Made by a program: the position numbers and the translations under genes
Notes under the pieces: generated by a model
Seen by the model: only the letters and a program-made list of their open reading frames with translations
What the model was told of the DNA's origin: nothing
Database searches by the model: none
NCBI GenBank assembly: GCA_021731215.1
Contig: JAKFXU010000463.1
Span: forward strand, 1 to 9,819
DNA: 9,819 nt
Reading direction: 5' to 3'
DNA from: Rhodoferax sp.
Lineage (GTDB): Bacteria > Pseudomonadota > Gammaproteobacteria > Burkholderiales > Burkholderiaceae_C
Part shown: one piece after another, positions 6,904 to 9,819 of the stretch
Position numbering within the stretch: the first letter of the stretch is position 1
How the letters are laid out: each line of letters begins with the position of its first letter

Positions 6904-7396
6904 TTCAGCGCTCAAAGGGAATATCGAATTCCCCGTCGCCATCGCCGCCCTGGACGCCGCACCCCGCACCAAGCCTTCCAACTACCCGGAGCCGTTTGCA
7001 TCGCGCATGGCGGGGCGGGAAAAGCGGACGCTGGGCGACCTGTTCGGTTTGTCGAATTTCGGCGTCAACCTGACGCGCCTGGTCCCCGGGGCCATCTCCG
7101 CGCTGCGTCATGCCCACACCAAGCAGGACGAATTCGTCTATGTGCTCGAAGGCCACCCGGTGCTGATCACGGACCAGGGCGAGACGCCGCTGGCGCCGGG
7201 CATGTGCGCGGGCTTCAAGGCCGGCACCGGCGACGCCCATCAACTGGTGAACCGGACCAGCGCCGATGTTCTCTACCTCGAAGTAGGCGACCGCAGCGCC
7301 GGTGACACGGCGACCTACCCCGACGACGACTTGCAGGCCGCCTTGGGTCAGGACGGGCAATGGCAGTTCGCGCACAAGGATGGCACGCCGTATTGA
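6896..7396 (+). CDS. Cupin-domain protein, second and intact copy
   Basis: This 166-residue protein is a single-domain cupin with metal ligands H72 and H74 in HAHTKQDEF, E79, and H115 in the second motif TGDAHQLVN. The conserved KPSNYPEPFASRMAGREK and FGVNLTRL segments precede the barrel, and the tail ends in FAHKDGTPY. The reaction is unknown. Small cupins of this kind can be sugar-modifying enzymes, dioxygenases or ligand sensors, and the sequence does not decide between these. An AGGTG site lies 8 nt before the ATG, inside the antitoxin gene that it overlaps by 8 nt. It is the third gene of a toxin-antitoxin-cupin operon, and its paralogue stands just upstream of that operon. It has no signal peptide, so it should be cytoplasmic. 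Confidence 0.85.
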   Translation: MSDSALKGNIEFPVAIAALDAAPRTKPSNYPEPFASRMAGREKRTLGDLFGLSNFGVNLTRLVPGAISALRHAHTKQDEFVYVLEGHPVLITDQGETPLAPGMCAGFKAGTGDAHQLVNRTSADVLYLEVGDRSAGDTATYPDDDLQAALGQDGQWQFAHKDGTPY

Positions 7397-7409
7397 AGCG
7401 CAGGCTTCA

Positions 7410-7445
7410 TGCCAAATATTGGCTTGATCGTGCTACTATTTGGCA
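7410..7445. promoter_or_regulatory. Inverted repeat, likely operator before the nucleotidyltransferase relic
   Basis: TGCCAAATA (7410-7418) and TATTTGGCA (7437-7445) are a perfect 9-bp inverted repeat with an 18-bp spacer. An additional TTGGC (7419-7423) makes a second GCCAA/TTGGC palindrome with the left arm. A -10-like TACTAT (7434-7439) runs into the right arm. The encoded winged-helix antitoxin would be the natural binder (inference). Confidence 0.5.
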
Positions 7446-8033
7446 ATATCTATTGCTTCTGCCTTGTTCACCGATAGCCAGGCACGGGTGTTTTCGTGGC
7501 TATTTGGTTAGCCGTCACGCAGCTTTTATTTGAGCGAACTGCGTCGCTTGACCGGTTTGGGCAGTGCGTCCTTGCAGCGTGAGCTCAACCGCCTGGCCGA
7601 TGCTGGCTTGGTGTCAAGCCAGCGGGAGGGCAATTTGCGCCGCTTTCAAGCCAATCCCGACAGTCCGGTCTACCCGGAATTGCTCAGCCTTGCTCGCAAG
7701 TCTTTTGGGCCCGCTCCGCTGTTGCGCCAAGCGCTGCTGCCGCTGGCGCCGGTCTTGCGCGATGCCTGGCTATTTGGCTCGGTGGCGAAGCAAAACGATA
7801 CGGCGCAAAGCGACATCGACGTGATGCTGGTGGGTGAGAATCTGCGGCTCAGTCAGGTGCTTGAATTGCTGATACCGCTGGAGGCCCAACTGGGCCGCAA
7901 GATCAACCTTGTTTGCTATACGCCGGCAGAATTTGAGCGCCGCCGTGGTGAGCCTGATTCGTTCATTAATCGCGTCCTGGCCCAGCCCGTGATCAGTTTG
8001 ATGGAGGACGCTCATGAGCCTGCCCGCACTTGA
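7446..8033 (+). pseudogene. Winged-helix/nucleotidyltransferase (MNT-type) antitoxin, broken near its start
   Basis: The open part (from TTG 7530) encodes the recognition half of a winged helix (LRRLTGLGSASLQRELNRLA) and a minimal nucleotidyltransferase domain with its active-site GS-x10-DxD pattern intact: FGSVAKQNDTAQSDIDVMLVG, G83-S84 and D95/D97 counted from 7530. In MNT/HEPN systems this protein AMPylates and silences the HEPN toxin. Reading upstream in the same frame gives ISIASALFTDSQARVFSWLFG, then TAG (7509-7511), then PSRSFY, which is just the missing first helix of the family. The amber codon stands where the family usually has Gln (CAG), so a C-to-T change is the likely cause. The expected ATG position (7446) now reads ATA. 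A weak TTG restart at 7530 would give a product lacking part of the DNA-binding domain. Confidence 0.72.
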
Positions 8034-8304
8034 GAATTTGTTGCGCATTGGCCAACTCAAGGCCGAGCCGCGTAACCTGGCAGAAGTGTCGCGCATGCTC
8101 GCAATGGCGCGCACCCGCTTGCTGGATGCAAGACTGACAAAACTCTCCAACGAAGGCCGCTTTGCCCTTTACTCTGTTTGCACGGCCGCGGGCATCGTGC
8201 ATCCCAACGCACATCTGGATGAAAAACATTGGGGAAGCAAGGAGTTCGCCGTTCTCGACCCGGATGGAAACCTCATCACCTTTGCGGAGTGGCGTGACGC
8301 CTGA
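8014..8304 (+). CDS. Chimeric ORF: HEPN toxin N-terminus joined to a VOC-protein C-terminus
   Basis: Residues 1 to about 50 (MSLPALENLLRIGQLKAEPR through LSNEGRF) match the first helices of HEPN toxins that pair with MNT nucleotidyltransferases. From about residue 52 (LYSVCTAAGIVHPN, WGSKEFAVLDPDGNLITFAE) the sequence is the last beta-strands of a VOC-superfamily protein (glyoxalase/bleomycin-resistance type). The HEPN RNase motif R-x4-6-H lies in the lost half, so toxin activity should be gone. The VOC part is far too short to fold as an enzyme alone. GGAGG (8003-8007) precedes the ATG, and the 20-nt overlap with the upstream gene is the normal MNT/HEPN arrangement, so the start is original and the fusion arose by deletion near 8165. 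The 96-residue product may be translated but is probably inert. Confidence 0.75.
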   Translation: MSLPALENLLRIGQLKAEPRNLAEVSRMLAMARTRLLDARLTKLSNEGRFALYSVCTAAGIVHPNAHLDEKHWGSKEFAVLDPDGNLITFAEWRDA

Positions 8305-8367
8305 CATGACCGTCAGCGCGAACGCCGCGCTTTGGCTCTGCCCCCGCCGGCCCGATCTACCCGGCTC

Positions 8368-8383
8368 TGTCCGAAACAGCACA
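8368..8383 (+). promoter_or_regulatory. NifA upstream activator sequence of nifV
   Basis: TGT-CCGAAACAGC-ACA is a perfect TGT-N10-ACA, the consensus to which NifA binds. Its centre is about 138 bp upstream of the predicted nifV transcription start, within the usual range for looping to sigma-54 RNA polymerase. A short motif like this occurs by chance, but it is the right distance from a good -24/-12 promoter. Confidence 0.65.
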
Positions 8384-8487
8384 TTCCCGACAAGCGCGGT
8401 TAGAAGATAGGCCAGGCCGGCGGCCCCAGACCCTACAAACGCGCCCCGCAGCCCGTCCTTCAGGGCGATAAAAGCGCCAAAAACAGG

Positions 8488-8502
8488 TGGCATGCACCTT
8501 GC
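8488..8502 (+). promoter_or_regulatory. Sigma-54 (-24/-12) promoter of nifV
   Basis: TGGCATGCACCTTGC fits the sigma-54 consensus TGGCAC-N5-TTGC with one change (C to T), and the invariant GG and GC are exactly 10 bases apart. The predicted start is near 8513, giving a 5' leader of about 17 nt that still contains the AAAGGA ribosome-binding site of nifV. Confidence 0.8.
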
Positions 8503-8530
8503 GTTAAGGGTACGCAAAGGACGCCGCAAC

Positions 8531-9688
8531 ATGCCCCTCAACCTCATCATCAACGACACCACGCTGCGCGATGGCGAACAGACCGCCGGGGTTGCCTTCA
8601 CGGTCGATGAGAAATGCGCCATTGCCTGCGCGCTGGCCGCCGGCGGCGTGCCGGAGATGGAGATCGGCATCCCGGCCATGGGCGAGGAAGAGATCGCCTG
8701 CATCAACGCCATCGCCGCGCTGGAGCTGCCCGCCGCCTTGATGGTCTGGGGCCGCCTGACCGAAGGCGACCTGGCCAGTGCCTTGCGCTGCCAGGCCGAC
8801 ATTGTTCACCTCTCGATTCCGGTGTCGGACATTCACCTGCGCCACAAGCTGCGCCAATCGCGCGAGTGGGTGCTGACCCAGGTCACGCGCGTGATCGAAC
8901 AAGCGGTTGCCAGCGGCCGCAAGATTTCGCTCGGGGCCGAGGATGCGTCGCGCGCCGATGCCGGCTTTCTGGCCCAGGTCGCCCGCCGCGCCGAGGACTG
9001 TGGCGCCAGCCGCGTGCGTTTTGCCGACACGCTGGGCGTGCTGGACCCCTTCACCACCTTCGAGGCGATTGCGCGGCTGCGCGAGGCGGTGGACATGGAG
9101 ATCGAAATCCACGCCCACAACGACCTGGGCCTGGCCACCGCCAACACGCTGGCTGCGCTGCGTGCCGGCGCCACCCACGCCAACACCACGGTCAACGGCC
9201 TCGGGGAGCGCGCCGGCAATGCCGCGCTGGAGGAGGTGGTGATGGGCGTGCGCCACCTGCACCATGCCGAGACCGGCGTCGACACGCAGGCGCTGGTGTC
9301 GATCTCGCGCCTGGTGGCGCGCGCCTCGGGGCGCCAGGTCGCCTTCAACAAGAGCATCGTGGGCGAGGCCGTGTTCACCCATGAGTCCGGCATCCACATC
9401 GATGGCCTGCTGAAGAATGCCGCCACCTACGAAAGTTTCGACCCGTCCGAACTGGGCCGCCAGCGGCGCACGGTGCTGGGCAAGCATTCCGGTTCGCAGG
9501 CGGTGCGCCAGGCCTACGGCCTGTTGGGTGTCGTATTGGACGACGATGCGCTGACTGGCCGCGTGCTGGCGCGCATCCGCGACCACGCGATGCGGGTCAA
9601 ACAGGAAGCGACTGCGGACGAGTTGCGCGGCTTTTTGCTGGAGTCGCATGCTCCTCTGGCATCGCACGCTTTCCAACTGGCGGCATGA
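8531..9688 (+). CDS. nifV: NifV homocitrate synthase
   Basis: NifV condenses acetyl-CoA and 2-oxoglutarate to homocitrate, the organic ligand of the nitrogenase FeMo-cofactor. The 385 residues show the DRE-TIM metallolyase pattern: [15 protein letters not shown] (9-23) with the catalytic R13-D14, the metal-binding [12 protein letters not shown] (194-205), [18 protein letters not shown] (218-235), [14 protein letters not shown] (282-295) and LGKHSG (316-321). The [16 protein letters not shown] segment (39-54) is typical of NifV and not of LeuA. I place the start at ATG 8531, where AAAGGA (8516-8521) is 9 nt upstream. The earlier in-frame ATG at 8492 lies inside the sigma-54 promoter and cannot be used from it. 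A NifA site and a -24/-12 promoter precede the gene, so it should be induced under nitrogen-fixing conditions. Length and motifs are intact. Confidence 0.95.
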   Translation: MPLNLIINDTTLRDGEQTAGVAFTVDEKCAIACALAAGGVPEMEIGIPAMGEEEIACINAIAALELPAALMVWGRLTEGDLASALRCQADIVHLSIPVSDIHLRHKLRQSREWVLTQVTRVIEQAVASGRKISLGAEDASRADAGFLAQVARRAEDCGASRVRFADTLGVLDPFTTFEAIARLREAVDMEIEIHAHNDLGLATANTLAALRAGATHANTTVNGLGERAGNAALEEVVMGVRHLHHAETGVDTQALVSISRLVARASGRQVAFNKSIVGEAVFTHESGIHIDGLLKNAATYESFDPSELGRQRRTVLGKHSGSQAVRQAYGLLGVVLDDDALTGRVLARIRDHAMRVKQEATADELRGFLLESHAPLASHAFQLAA

Positions 9689-9819
9689 GCGCTGGCATGA
9701 AACCAGCAAAAAAATCCATACCCCTGTACCGAACCGGGATTCAACCTAGAAACCGCAGTTGACCGCTCATTTCCGCTTGCAAGGCCGCATGAACACTCAC
9801 TTCTGTACCCACGCACGAG
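9689..9819. other. Gene-free end of window with a small hairpin
   Basis: GCTGG (9691-9695) and CCAGC (9703-9707) can pair around a 7-nt loop and are followed by seven A residues. On the + strand this lacks the U-run of an intrinsic terminator. On the minus strand the T-run comes before the stem, so it is not a standard terminator either way. No supported gene, sigma-54 promoter or NifA site is visible in these 131 bases. Confidence 0.4.

Noticed and set aside
7382..7396. TGGCACGCCGTATTG as a second sigma-54 promoter
   Set aside because: The -24 half fits, but the bases 10 after GG are not GC, and the motif lies in the last codons of the cupin gene.
8305..8493. Minus-strand reading starting [20 protein letters not shown] with a hydrophobic stretch, as a membrane-protein gene
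   Set aside because: It runs on antisense into the HEPN/VOC ORF, has no recognisable family or ribosome-binding site, and the same bases hold the nifV control elements.
8504..9709. Long minus-strand open frame opposite nifV
   Set aside because: Shadow of nifV with no family pattern. High third-position GC produces such antisense frames.
9691..9714. Hairpin plus A-run after nifV as a terminator
   Set aside because: The homopolymer is A after the stem on the + strand, and the T-run lies before the stem on the minus strand, so neither direction gives a stem followed by a U-run.

Overview
The window looks like part of the nitrogen-fixation (nif) region of a GC-rich betaproteobacterium, most likely a Comamonadaceae/Burkholderiales diazotroph. 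That placement is inferred from protein character and from a NifV preceded by a sigma-54/NifA-type control region. It is not a database match.

Left block (1-2972, + strand): an iron-sulfur assembly operon of an ErpA-like A-type carrier, an IscA carrier, the chaperone HscA and the Isc-type [2Fe-2S] ferredoxin. The usual isc order is iscA-hscB-hscA-fdx. Here hscB is missing between iscA and hscA and no iscX follows fdx, so this may be a second, nif-associated set that borrows its partners from elsewhere. A weak hairpin plus T-run follows fdx.

Middle block (about 2973-8304): a 5.3-kb accessory island. It holds, in order: a HigB/HigA toxin-antitoxin (TA) pair; a 271-bp gap containing the decayed 3' end of an HTH antitoxin gene; an overlapping DUF4160/DUF2442 pair; a RelE/HigB2-type toxin and HTH antitoxin on the minus strand; a short fragment resembling a cupin start; a frameshifted small membrane-protein gene; a cupin gene whose 3' end is replaced by foreign sequence; a second RelE-family toxin/antitoxin pair; an intact second cupin overlapping that antitoxin; and a wrecked nucleotidyltransferase/HEPN module. 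In that last module the antitoxin reading frame has an amber codon, and the HEPN toxin is cut after about 50 residues and joined to the tail of a VOC (glyoxalase-like) protein. Several of the toxin genes have a -10-like element 5-7 nt before their ATG and no ribosome-binding site, which suggests leaderless transcripts.

Right block (8305-9819, + strand): a TGT-N10-ACA NifA-type activator site and a well-spaced -24/-12 sigma-54 promoter drive nifV (homocitrate synthase). The last 131 bases hold no gene that I can support.

Working picture: HscA, ferredoxin and the A-type carriers supply Fe-S clusters, and NifV supplies homocitrate for the nitrogenase FeMo-cofactor. A stack of TA and duplicated accessory genes has built up between them. 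nifV keeps its own nif promoter, so the island need not silence it.
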